This document shows positions 57,770-64,000 of a DNA stretch of 64,000 nucleotides, in pieces. Numbering within the stretch: position 1 is the first letter of the stretch; the number at the start of each line of letters is the position of its first letter. Position numbers and translations under genes: made by a program. The stretch covers positions 1-64,000 of the forward strand of contig ONEB01000001.1 of NCBI GenBank assembly GCA_900316745.1. Reading direction: 5' to 3'. This DNA comes from an uncultured Eubacteriales bacterium. GTDB taxonomy: Bacteria > Bacillota > Clostridia > Oscillospirales > Oscillospiraceae. Below the pieces are notes generated by a model. It had not been told where the DNA came from, did not search any database, and was given only the letters and a program-made list of their open reading frames with translations.

Positions 57770-58481
57770 ATTTTTTTACTCCTTCCTGCTGTGGAAAAAT
57801 GACGTTCTGATACGCCGTGCCGTACTTGGAAAACGAGGTTTTGTAAATGTGGTTTTCGGTGAGAAACCGCGTCATCCAAAGCGGGATGCCGCCGGGGGTC
57901 TTCAGCTCCATGAGCACCGTGCCATGCGGCAGCAGGGGCGTCCCCCAGGGTGAGGTTTTGAGACTCAGCGCCGCGCGCCTCGTGAGGATGTTTTCATCAA
58001 ACGTGACACGGAAGTCCCCGCCGCCGCGCTCGAAGTAAGCCTCGCGCTCGTAGGACAGGAACACCTGCGGCCTGAGATCGCGGTAAAACGTGCAGAAGTA
58101 ATCAATCTCACGTCCGATCTGGCTGTCGGGAGCGGCACTCTTATCGCCCGCGAGCCAGGCCATCGCGTCCGGCTCGGGAAGCGTCAGGCGGCGTTTATAC
58201 ACGACGTGGTCGTATTTCTTCTTCAGCTCCACGAAGACCCTGCCGCCCTCCCGCGCCGTGCCGTAGCTGCGCACGCGGAGCTTTTCTTTATACTCCGGCC
58301 GCTCCATCGAGCGGCGGACGAGGCGGAAGCTGTCGGTATCATAATAGAGATTCTGGATCGTCGTGCGCCCGTACTGATCGAGCGCCATGTACGGCTCCAT
58401 CACCTGTAAAAGCGCCTGCTTCTGGGATTGCGTGAGCATGAATTTCAGCTCATAGCGCTTGAAGGTCATCTGGCAACCCAT
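57762..58481 (-). CDS. VTC-domain polyphosphate polymerase
   Basis: A 239-residue VTC-domain protein related to yeast Vtc4, which makes polyphosphate from ATP. Basic and acidic tunnel residues are visible: FKRYELKFMLT, LYYDTD, KEKLRVRSYG, VFVELKKKYDHVVYKRR, SYEREAYF, RVTFDEN, LMELKTPGG. ATG 58481 has a GGGGGG tract 7 bases upstream. Upstream, on the opposite strand, is a two-component system, a plausible regulator. Confidence 0.88.
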   Translation of the reverse strand: MGCQMTFKRYELKFMLTQSQKQALLQVMEPYMALDQYGRTTIQNLYYDTDSFRLVRRSMERPEYKEKLRVRSYGTAREGGRVFVELKKKYDHVVYKRRLTLPEPDAMAWLAGDKSAAPDSQIGREIDYFCTFYRDLRPQVFLSYEREAYFERGGGDFRVTFDENILTRRAALSLKTSPWGTPLLPHGTVLMELKTPGGIPLWMTRFLTENHIYKTSFSKYGTAYQNVIFPQQEGVKKYA

Positions 58482-58588
58482 ATCGGGTCCCCCCCTTTTG
58501 CTCTTGCTGGCTAAAGCTTAAACCGCGAACCGTAAATGAACCTTAAAGCGTGACAAAAAGTTTTTCGCATGGTAGAATCATGTTGTTT

Positions 58589-58618
58589 TTAAGTTGGTTT
58601 AGGGTTTCTCATTATAAT
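58589..58618 (+). promoter_or_regulatory. Probable promoter of the two-component system
   Basis: TATAAT at 58613-58618 with a weak TTAAGT 18 bp upstream. The poor -35 would fit activation by a regulator. The region 58482-58644 is shared with the divergent VTC gene; I see no clear direct repeats. Confidence 0.4.
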
Positions 58619-58653
58619 AGAAAGCAATTCGTCACAACGAAAGGATGATTGCA

Positions 58654-59331
58654 ATGCGGCTGTTGTTTGCCGAAGACGAAAAGAGCCTGTCCCGCGCGGT
58701 GACGGCGATTCTGGAAAAGAGCAATTTCTCCGTGGACGCGGTGTATGACGGGCAGGACGCGCTCGATTACCTGCGCGCGGGCAACTACGACGGCGCGATT
58801 CTCGATATCATGATGCCGAAGCTGGACGGCATCGAGGTTCTGAAAACGATCCGCGCCGAGGGCAGCCGCATCCCTGTGCTGATGCTGACGGCAAAGGCCG
58901 AAGTGGACGACAAGGTCCTGGGCTTAGATCTCGGCGCAAACGACTATCTCACGAAGCCCTTCAGCACGAAAGAGCTTCTGGCGCGCATCCGCGCCATGAC
59001 GCGCGCGCAGACCGCGCAGCAGAGCAGCGTGCTCTCCTTCGGGAACATCACGCTCGACCAGAGCACTTATCTGCTCGCCGGTCCCGGCGGCAGCTTCCGG
59101 CTGGCGAACAAGGAGTTTCAGATGCTCGAAACGCTCATGGCAAACCCGCACCACCTCATCTCCTCCGAGCGCTTCCTCGAGAAGATCTGGGGCTATGACA
59201 GCGACGCGGAGATCAACGTGGTCTGGGTGTACATCTCCTATCTGCGCAAAAAGCTCGCCGCCCTGAACGCAAATGTGCAGATCAAGGCGACGCGCAACAC
59301 GGGCTATTCGCTGGAGGAAAAGGATGTTTAA
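58654..59331 (+). CDS. OmpR-family response regulator
   Basis: A 225-residue receiver plus winged-helix regulator. The phosphorylation site is D51 (ILDIMMPKLDG); acidic D8 and the Lys in YLTKPFS complete the pocket. DNA-binding domain from about 130 (LANKEFQMLETLMANP, INVVWVYISYLRKKL, GYSLEE). ATG 58654 is 9 bases from AAAGG; the ATG at 58645 touches that site. It overlaps the kinase gene by 8 bases. Confidence 0.93.
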   Translation: MRLLFAEDEKSLSRAVTAILEKSNFSVDAVYDGQDALDYLRAGNYDGAILDIMMPKLDGIEVLKTIRAEGSRIPVLMLTAKAEVDDKVLGLDLGANDYLTKPFSTKELLARIRAMTRAQTAQQSSVLSFGNITLDQSTYLLAGPGGSFRLANKEFQMLETLMANPHHLISSERFLEKIWGYDSDAEINVVWVYISYLRKKLAALNANVQIKATRNTGYSLEEKDV

Positions 59332-60670
59332 AAAGCTTCGGATCAAATTCATCGCGCTCTCCATGGCGTCGCTGCTGGCGGTGCTGGTCGTGATCATGGG
59401 CGCGATCAACGTGATGAACTACCGCCACGTCGTTTTGCGCGCGGATGAGACGCTCGCCCTGCTCGCGGAAAACGGCGGCAGCTTCTTTATGGGTGACATG
59501 AGACCGCCCGCGCCGCCCGAGGACGACGAATCGGACGGCGATGACGACGATTTGGACGATGACCTCGACGATGAGCTGGACGACGATTTTCAGCCTTGGC
59601 AGTTTGACAGAGCCCGGATGGCCGCGCACAGGGATTTCTCCGCCGAGACGCCGTATGAGTCGCGCTATTTTTCCGTGCTGCTGGACGCAGACGGCGCCGA
59701 GCAGATCGTAGACACCGGGCGCATCGCCGCCGTGGACAGTCTCACCGCCGTGGAGTATGCGCAGTCTGTTTTTGAAAGCGGCAAAACGCAGGGCTTTCTG
59801 GACGACTACCGCTACACCGTCGTACCGGAGGACGCCGGCGCGCGCGTGATCTTTTTGGATTGCGGACGCGATCTGGAAACGTTCCGCTCCTTCCTGCTTG
59901 CGAGCGCGGGCGTTTCGCTGCTGGGCCTTCTCGCCGTGGGCGCGCTGATCGTGGCGTTCTCCGGGCGGATCGTCCGCCCCGTGGCGGAGAGCTATGAAAA
60001 GCAAAAGCGCTTTATCACCGACGCGGGTCACGAGATCAAGACCCCGCTCGCCATCATCAACGCCGACGCCGAGGTGCTTCAGCTCGACCTCGGCGAGGAC
60101 AACGAGTGGCTGCAGGACATCCAGAAGCAGACACAGCGGCTCGCGGGGCTGACGAACGATCTGGTCTACCTCTCCCGTATGGAGGAGGCGCAGAGCAGCA
60201 TAGCGCACGTGGAGTTTCCGGTCTCAGACGTCGTTCAAGAGCAGGCGCAGTCGTTCCGCTCCCTCGCAAAGACGCAGGGCAAGACGTTCACGGAGACCAT
60301 TTCCCCGATGCTCACGCTCTGCGGCGACGAAAAGGCCGTGCGGCAGCTGACGTCCATTCTGCTCGACAACGCCGTGAAATACACGCCCGAGGGCGGCGAG
60401 ATCCGGCTCACGCTCGAAAAGCAGGGGCGCAGCGTCGCGCTCACGGTGTTCAACGACGCCGCCGTGCCTGTGCCGCGCGCAGAGCTCACAAAGCTCTTTG
60501 ACCGCTTCTACCGCACCGACCCCTCCCGCAGCTCCGAGACGGGCGGTCACGGCATCGGGCTCTCGATCGCAAAGGCCATCGTCACGGCGCACAAAGGAAA
60601 GATCACCGCCTCCACTGAGGACGAAAAGTCCCTCACGATCACGGCGCTCTTTCCCGTCACGGCAAAATAA
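59324..60670 (+). CDS. Sensor histidine kinase with Asp-rich sensor segment
   Basis: A 448-residue membrane kinase. Helix 1 is at about 9-29 and helix 2 at about 188-212. The extracytoplasmic part contains residues 66-88 with 15 Asp and 3 Glu out of 23. The cytoplasmic part has the H-box FITDAGHEIKTPLAII (H236), N-box TSILLDNAVKYTPEGG, and G-box GGHGIGLSIAKAIV. HAMP is short or absent. Start ATG 59324 with GGAGG upstream, overlapping the regulator. The acidic loop suggests a cation or cationic peptide ligand; not proven. Confidence 0.92.
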   Translation: MFKKLRIKFIALSMASLLAVLVVIMGAINVMNYRHVVLRADETLALLAENGGSFFMGDMRPPAPPEDDESDGDDDDLDDDLDDELDDDFQPWQFDRARMAAHRDFSAETPYESRYFSVLLDADGAEQIVDTGRIAAVDSLTAVEYAQSVFESGKTQGFLDDYRYTVVPEDAGARVIFLDCGRDLETFRSFLLASAGVSLLGLLAVGALIVAFSGRIVRPVAESYEKQKRFITDAGHEIKTPLAIINADAEVLQLDLGEDNEWLQDIQKQTQRLAGLTNDLVYLSRMEEAQSSIAHVEFPVSDVVQEQAQSFRSLAKTQGKTFTETISPMLTLCGDEKAVRQLTSILLDNAVKYTPEGGEIRLTLEKQGRSVALTVFNDAAVPVPRAELTKLFDRFYRTDPSRSSETGGHGIGLSIAKAIVTAHKGKITASTEDEKSLTITALFPVTAK

Positions 60671-60671
60671 A

Positions 60672-60711
60672 AGCAGGCATACCGAGGTTTACATAACTCG
60701 GTATGCCTGCT
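60672..60711. terminator. Terminator between the kinase and gtrA genes
   Basis: AGCAGGCATACCGAG pairs exactly with CTCGGTATGCCTGCT around 10 nt. T-poor tails on both strands, but a very stable stem between convergent genes. Confidence 0.75.
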
Positions 60712-60725
60712 CTGTATGGATCAGT

Positions 60726-61136
60726 TCATTTCGCCGGCTTCACGGCGGTGTCCACGCGATTGCGGTAGACGACGAAGCGCTGGAAGAGAAATTCCGTCAC
60801 GAAATTGATGACCATATTGATCGCCGTGACGAGGTACTCGTTCCAGCCGAGGCCGGTGAGGAAGTGCTCGTTGTAGGTGGACGCCGGCGTGAACACGCAG
60901 TAGTACAGCGCCACGAGCGTCATGGCGCGGGCGATATTGGCGTCGGACTTGAACGTGTACTTGCGGTTGAACGTGAAGTTCCACACCACGCTCAGCACGA
61001 GCGCCACAAGATAGCTCACCCAGTACGGCAGGTGCAGCAGCTCGTTTAACAGCGCAAACGTCCCCATCTGGATGATGCCCGCCGAGATGGAAAACAGCAG
61101 GAATTTCAGGCTCCGCAGGAGCTCCTTTTTGTTCAT
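60726..61136 (-). CDS. GtrA-family membrane protein
   Basis: A 136-residue protein with four helices (FLLFSISAGIIQMGTFALLNEL, PYWVSYLVALVLSVVWNFTFNRKYTF with the family's W-N-F-x-x-N-R-x-x-T/V-F signature, and two more). GtrA proteins are thought to move lipid-linked sugars for cell-surface glycosylation. ATG 61136; a TTG at 61160 is less likely. No glycosyltransferase is adjacent. Confidence 0.9.
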   Translation of the reverse strand: MNKKELLRSLKFLLFSISAGIIQMGTFALLNELLHLPYWVSYLVALVLSVVWNFTFNRKYTFKSDANIARAMTLVALYYCVFTPASTYNEHFLTGLGWNEYLVTAINMVINFVTEFLFQRFVVYRNRVDTAVKPAK

Positions 61137-61171
61137 GGAGGCATGCCTCAATTCGTTCAATTTTTTTAACT

Positions 61172-61199
61172 ATCATATCACAATCGCGCAAAATGTCAA
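61172..61199 (-). promoter_or_regulatory. Promoter of gtrA
   Basis: On the - strand TTGACA (61194-61199), 16-bp spacer, TATGAT (61172-61177). Back to back with the greA promoter. Confidence 0.65.
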
Positions 61200-61209
61200 G
61201 CTTGCGGGG

Positions 61210-61238
61210 TTTTCATTTGCAGGCATTGGTGGTATAAT
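61210..61238 (+). promoter_or_regulatory. Promoter of greA
   Basis: TTTTCA (61210-61215), 17-bp spacer, TATAAT (61233-61238), 28 bases before the GTG start. Confidence 0.6.
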
Positions 61239-61266
61239 ACGCTCCGCAAAAGGAGTTGACCCAATC

Positions 61267-61776
61267 GTGTATGACGAGCTGACCAAGGTAGACATTGAAA
61301 AATTACAGGCTGAGCTGGATCACCGCGTCCGCGAGCTGCGCCCGCAGCTGATCGAGGAAGTGAAGGTCGCGCGCGGCTTCGGGGACTTAAGCGAGAACTT
61401 TGAATACAAGGCTGCCAAGCGCGAAAAAAACCGCAACGAAAGCCGCATCCGGTACCTGGAGCGCATGATCAGGACCGCCAAGGTCATCCCCGCAAAAAAT
61501 GCCAGGCAGGGTGACGGGATCGGGCTCTTTGACAAGGTTGTAATCTATATCGAGGAGGACGATGAGGAGCAGGAGATCCGCCTCGTGACCACGCTGCGGC
61601 AGAACGCGCTCAAGGGACTCATCAGCAAGGAGTCCCCTGTCGGCAAGGCCGTGATGGGGCACCACGCCGGCGACCGCGTGACCGTGACGGTCAGCGATGA
61701 TTACAGCTATGATATCGTCATCCGCTCGGTCGAAAAGGGCGAGGACGATGATTCTCTGCCAATTAGTAATTATTGA
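61267..61776 (+). CDS. greA: Transcription elongation factor GreA family
   Basis: A 169-residue factor that rescues backtracked RNA polymerase by stimulating transcript cleavage. The N-terminal coiled coil carries the catalytic tip GDLSENFEYKAAK (D40, E43). The C-terminal FKBP-like domain has ISKESPVGKAVMGHHAGDRVTV. The start is GTG at 61267 with AAAGGAG 11 bases upstream; the frame to 61072 runs through the gtrA gene. The end is extended by an acidic EKGEDDDSLP segment. Confidence 0.92.
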   Translation: MYDELTKVDIEKLQAELDHRVRELRPQLIEEVKVARGFGDLSENFEYKAAKREKNRNESRIRYLERMIRTAKVIPAKNARQGDGIGLFDKVVIYIEEDDEEQEIRLVTTLRQNALKGLISKESPVGKAVMGHHAGDRVTVTVSDDYSYDIVIRSVEKGEDDDSLPISNY

Positions 61777-61815
61777 AAAAGAGGTGTAAAGCGCTTTGCT
61801 TTACACCTCTTTTTT
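61777..61815. terminator. Bidirectional terminator between greA and the MATE gene
   Basis: AAAAAGAGGTGTAAAGC pairs with GCTTTACACCTCTTTTTT around a short loop. It overlaps the last codons of the MATE gene. Confidence 0.9.
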
Positions 61816-63165
61816 GGCCCACTGCCGCATGTAGCGGAAGATCACAGCAAATGAGATCCCGACCGTGATCACATCCGAGACGACCTGCGCCCAGACGAGA
61901 CCGTACATGCCGAAAACGGCATTGAACAGATACAGCATCGGGATGTTCAGCACCGCCCAGCGGATAATCGCAAGCGCCGTGGAGCGCCTGCCGTCGCCGA
62001 AGCCCTGAAACAGGAACACGGCGAAAAAGCAGAAGAACATGATCGCCGCCGCGAGCGCGCGCACGCGCAGGAAGCCCGTACCGATCATAAGGGTCTCAGC
62101 GTCCGCAATAAACAGGCGCACGATCTGGTGCGTGAAGAGCTCATACACCGAAATGCTCACAAGTGCGACCGTGACGCCGATCTTCAGCACGTATGCCATG
62201 ATCTCCCTTATGCGCTCCCGGTCATGCAGCGCGTAGCTGTATGCCACGAGCGGCACCATGCCCTGGCACAGACCGATGCCGATCTGCTGCGGGAAGCGCT
62301 CGGCTTTCAGGACGATGCCGATCGCGGCGAGCGCCGCCTCGCCATATCCCGCGACGAGCTTATCCAGCACCATGTAGTCAATATCGAACAGGAGCGTCCC
62401 CAGCGTGCCGGGAACGCCGACCGTGAACACGGCGGCGATGCTCTCCCGTCTCGGCGCGGGCGCGAAAAAGCGCGGCGTGATCTCCCTCTGCCGCCGCAGG
62501 AACACGGCGAGACAATAGACACAGGCGATTACGTTGGAGATGAGCGTCGCGATGCCGACGCCGAGCACCTCGCTCCCTTTCGGCAGCAGCACGAACATGA
62601 AGAGCGGATCGAGCCCGATGTTCAGCGCGCCGCCGAGCGCCACGCCGACGCCCGCCTCGCGCGAAAGGCCGAGACTGCGCAGGAGATTGGACAGCACATT
62701 GGAAAAGATCGTCGGCACGCCGCCGAGCACCAGCACCATCCGCACATAGGTGCTCGCGTGCGAGAGGGTATTCTCGCTCGCGCCGAGCAGCAGCAGGATC
62801 GGCCGCATGAAGATCAGAAGCCCCGCCGAAAACAAAAGTGCCACCGCCACGGAAAACCGCAGGCAGTACGCCGCCGCGCGCGACGCCTCCTCCCGGTCGC
62901 CCATTGCCAGAAGCTTCGGCAGCAGCGCGCCGCCGCCGATGCCGAACAGGCCGCCGAGACACAGCGTGAGATTGAACACCGGCAGAATGAGCGACACGCC
63001 CGCCACCATATAGGGGCTGTTCGTCTGCCCGATGAAATAGGTATCCGCAAGGTTATAGATGAGCACGATGAGCTGGCTCACCACGGCGGGCACCGCCATG
63101 GTCCGAACGGCCTGCGGCACGGTCATCTCTCTGAAGATCTCCTCGCTCGTGCGCTGTCTGGCCAT
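61801..63165 (-). CDS. MATE-family efflux transporter
   Basis: A 454-residue, 12-helix multidrug/toxin extrusion protein. N-terminal MTVPQAVRTMAVPAVVSQLIVLIYNLADTYFIGQ in parts and the repeated P-x-x-x-S pattern typical of NorM/DinF-type carriers; GLDPLFMFVLLPKG and FNAVFGMYGLVWAQ are family marks. Drug or metabolite unknown. ATG 63165 has GGGGGAG 7 bases away; the longer frame to 63264 lacks a site. Confidence 0.92.
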   Translation of the reverse strand: MARQRTSEEIFREMTVPQAVRTMAVPAVVSQLIVLIYNLADTYFIGQTNSPYMVAGVSLILPVFNLTLCLGGLFGIGGGALLPKLLAMGDREEASRAAAYCLRFSVAVALLFSAGLLIFMRPILLLLGASENTLSHASTYVRMVLVLGGVPTIFSNVLSNLLRSLGLSREAGVGVALGGALNIGLDPLFMFVLLPKGSEVLGVGIATLISNVIACVYCLAVFLRRQREITPRFFAPAPRRESIAAVFTVGVPGTLGTLLFDIDYMVLDKLVAGYGEAALAAIGIVLKAERFPQQIGIGLCQGMVPLVAYSYALHDRERIREIMAYVLKIGVTVALVSISVYELFTHQIVRLFIADAETLMIGTGFLRVRALAAAIMFFCFFAVFLFQGFGDGRRSTALAIIRWAVLNIPMLYLFNAVFGMYGLVWAQVVSDVITVGISFAVIFRYMRQWAKKEV

Positions 63166-63224
63166 GGCGCTCTCCCCCCTTTTGGCAGCTTTTATGATGT
63201 GATGATAGCACGAACGCGCGGGAT

Positions 63225-63253
63225 TTGCAACGGCGCGGAATGTGTAGTATACT
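63225..63253 (+). promoter_or_regulatory. Promoter of the 118-residue protein gene
   Basis: TTGCAA (63225-63230), 17-bp spacer, TATACT (63248-63253). Confidence 0.6.
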
Positions 63254-63281
63254 ACGGTCAGCACACGCAGGAGGGATGACG

Positions 63282-63638
63282 ATGAAAGACGCTCCGTTCA
63301 CAACGCCGCCGATCGTGGCAAAGCAAGCGGATTCCGGCGCGCTCCGGCGCATGCTGTTCGGGCACGCCGCCTCGGACGCCTATTACGAGGCGCTCGACGC
63401 CGCGGGGCGCTATCTGCTCTGGATGGAATTTTCCCGCTTCGGCTCCGTACGCGCCTATCCCTGCGTAATGACCGACGGCGACGAAACGCTGGTCTATCGC
63501 CCCTACGGAGACGGCAACGACGTGCTTTTAGAGCGCTGGCAGGCGGTTGTGACCGAGGACGCCGTACACAAGCTGCAGATCACGGAGCTCACGAAAGCGG
63601 ACTTTAAGAGGATCTATCAAAGCTATCGAGAGGCATGA
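63282..63638 (+). CDS. Small protein of unknown function (118 residues)
   Basis: Not recognised. A soluble, mixed-charge protein with many aromatic residues (SDAYYEALDAAGRYLLWMEFSRF, YRPYGDGNDVLLERW). The last 30 residues (VHKLQITELTKADFKRIYQSYREA in part) look helical. ATG 63282 is 7 bases after GGAGG; ATG 63276 is too close to it. Own promoter and terminator, so it is expressed alone. Confidence 0.75.
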   Translation: MKDAPFTTPPIVAKQADSGALRRMLFGHAASDAYYEALDAAGRYLLWMEFSRFGSVRAYPCVMTDGDETLVYRPYGDGNDVLLERWQAVVTEDAVHKLQITELTKADFKRIYQSYREA

Positions 63639-63672
63639 CAAAAGCCGGACACGTTCTGTGTCCGGCTTTTCC
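63639..63672. terminator. Bidirectional terminator
   Basis: AAAAGCCGGACAC pairs with GTGTCCGGCTTTT around GTTCT, between the convergent small gene and ABC ATPase gene. Confidence 0.88.
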
Positions 63673-63674
63673 TT

Positions 63675-64000
63675 TTATTTCTCACCCGCCCTGTGGCAGG
63701 CGACGCGGTGTCCGGGCGCGACTTCGCGCATCTCGGGGCACTCGGCGGCGCAGCGCTCGGTCGCATGGGGGCAGCGGGTGTGGAACACGCAGCCCGACGG
63801 CGGGTCGAGCGGCGACGGGAGGTCGCCCTCGAGCACGACGCGCTCATGCTTCGTGTGCGGGTCGGGCGTCGGCACGGCGCTCAGCAGCACCTGCGTGTAC
63901 GGGTGCAGCGGCTGCCGGAAGATCGTATCCGTCCCGGCCTCCTCCACGAGGTGGCCGAGATACATGACGCCGACGCGGTCCGCCATATAGCGCACAACGG
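63675..64000 (-). CDS. Oligopeptide/dipeptide ABC transporter ATP-binding protein (C-terminal part)
   Basis: Runs off the right edge. The visible 108 residues are the end of an OppF/DppF-type ATPase: [20 protein letters not shown] follows the H-loop, then the oligopeptide C-terminal domain ([16 protein letters not shown]) with the cluster of cysteines [19 protein letters not shown], which in some family members binds an Fe-S cluster. The other transporter genes should lie to the right. Confidence 0.92.
   Translation of the reverse strand, partial: VVRYMADRVGVMYLGHLVEEAGTDTIFRQPLHPYTQVLLSAVPTPDPHTKHERVVLEGDLPSPLDPPSGCVFHTRCPHATERCAAECPEMREVAPGHRVACHRAGEK

Noticed and set aside
1-64000. tRNA genes, rRNA genes, riboswitches and CRISPR arrays
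   Set aside because: None recognised on either strand; gaps are short and filled by promoters and terminators. A covariance-model scan (tRNAscan-SE, Rfam) would be needed to exclude small RNAs.

Overview
The window looks like chromosome from a spore-forming, Gram-positive gut Clostridium relative, most likely Oscillospirales (Oscillospiraceae/Ruminococcaceae). The evidence is the sporulation genes (sigK, ytfJ/gerW), low-GC-Gram-positive operon orders (rimP-nusA-ylxR-ylxQ-infB-rbfA; scpA-scpB-DUF2953-ytfJ), Firmicutes-type ribosome binding sites and sigma-A promoters, and a GC-rich composition (about 60 percent by eye) after position 3600. No rRNA, tRNA, CRISPR array or intact insertion sequence was seen.

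Layout. 1-3600 is an AT-richer, mobile-element-like fringe: a type III restriction subunit lacking its N-terminal helicase half, a TnpV gene and two collapsed accessory genes. 3600-9530 carries CCA-adding enzyme, DNA polymerase IV, an ApbE lipoprotein and RecG on the + strand. 9530-17360 is a long - strand information-processing block (rimP, nusA, ylxR, ylxQ, infB, rbfA, nrnA, truB, ribF) behind one promoter whose leader contains an intrinsic terminator, consistent with NusA attenuation. 17460-21410 holds a VanY-type carboxypeptidase, a pair of related small proteins, sigK and an unusual dicarboxylate transporter. 21470-25190 is a - strand partner-switching module: STAS, a STAS domain fused to an APH-like kinase, and a membrane PP2C phosphatase fused to an RsbW-like ATPase. 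25290-30000 has a permuted GH3 glycosidase facing a His-rich CsoR regulator, a DUF362 ferredoxin and an MBL hydrolase.

30060-39030 is a - strand run: a site-2 protease, ScpA, ScpB, DUF2953, YtfJ, RluB, an RpiR regulator, a flavoprotein and a single ORF joining CMP kinase, IspH and ribosomal protein S1. 39100-47450 has a patatin, then rnc, plsX, trmFO, topA, dprA and an rRNA/tRNA methyltransferase. 47480-52110 has a SulP transporter, a flavodoxin/DUF3793/DUF2325 operon that looks iron-responsive, and a YihY protein. 52230-55730 is a division/wall fragment (murA, ftsQ, ftsZ). 55860-64000 contains an LtrA-like membrane protein, a DUF4956-VTC polyphosphate pair, a two-component system with an Asp-rich sensor, GtrA, GreA, a MATE exporter, a small unknown protein and the end of an oligopeptide ABC ATPase.

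Most of the window is housekeeping. The best candidates for new biology are the STAS-kinase/PP2C module next to a transporter carrying a degenerate ATPase-like domain, the Cmk-IspH-S1 fusion that keeps a strong internal S1 ribosome binding site, the paired small proteins next to sigK, and the Asp-rich sensor kinase beside the VTC/DUF4956 pair.
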